From Tenebrio molitor (lineage: Eukaryota; Arthropoda; Insecta; Coleoptera; Tenebrionidae): a stretch of DNA of 64,000 nucleotides. The notes under the pieces were generated by a model that saw only the letters and a list, made by a program, of their open reading frames with translations, ran no database searches and was not told the origin of the DNA. Both the position numbers and the translations under genes were made by a program. Below are positions 63,919-64,000 of the stretch, piece by piece. Each line of letters starts with the position of its first letter. Position 1 is the first letter of the stretch. The stretch is from positions 7,130,001-7,194,000 of the forward strand of contig NC_091055.1 in the NCBI RefSeq assembly GCF_963966145.1, written 5' to 3'.

Positions 63919-64000
63919 TACAGGGTATTTCACGAGTGATAATAAGCCCGACGGAATTGAAAATGCAACCCACAATACATTTCCGGACAAAAGCTGCATA
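63919..64000. mobile_element. Left end of a CAGGGT-type TIR element, cut by the window end
   Basis: TACAGGGTATTTCACGAGTG, preceded by TA, matches the terminal pattern of the other TA-flanked elements. The rest and the matching right terminus lie outside the window. Confidence 0.5.

Overview
This is an AT-rich, gene-poor stretch of an animal nuclear genome. The only gene recognised with confidence is a Dpr (defective proboscis extension response) family immunoglobulin gene on the minus strand. This arthropod-type neuronal gene, the large introns and the many TA-flanked CAGGGTG-ended miniature transposons point to an insect. A beetle-like genome would fit, but the sequence alone does not prove the order or species.

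Layout. Two Dpr exons lie at 44697-45061 and 3541-3754. Both have good splice sites with matching phase 0, and they are joined by an intron of about 40.9 kb. The first carries a Thr-rich linker and the start of Ig domain 1 up to the first Ig cysteine. The second carries the tryptophan, the body of the V-set fold and the second cysteine. The signal-peptide exon should lie above 45061 and the second Ig exon below 3541. I found neither, so both may be outside the window.

Inside the intron, on the same strand, sits a small unspliced candidate gene (6305-6496). It encodes a 63-residue secreted peptide with a signal sequence and four cysteines, with a TATA box upstream and a variant poly(A) signal downstream. 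It is the best candidate here for something undescribed. A 176-codon minus-strand ORF at 24654-25184 is unusually long for this base composition and is unexplained. A weaker promoter-plus-ORF candidate lies at 14072-14387.

The rest is intron or intergenic sequence with a dense, partly nested collection of non-autonomous elements. There are five copies of a ~0.6 kb family with TGATCAA termini, three copies of a ~180 bp near-palindromic MITE (one nested in the previous family), and several Tc1/mariner-like TIR elements, one nested and one cut by the window end. There is also a TTAA-flanked element, long fold-back repeats, a captured module shared by two different TIR elements, dispersed repeat pairs, a decayed non-LTR retrotransposon and an unidentified decayed coding remnant. 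No rRNA, CRISPR or convincing tRNA was seen.
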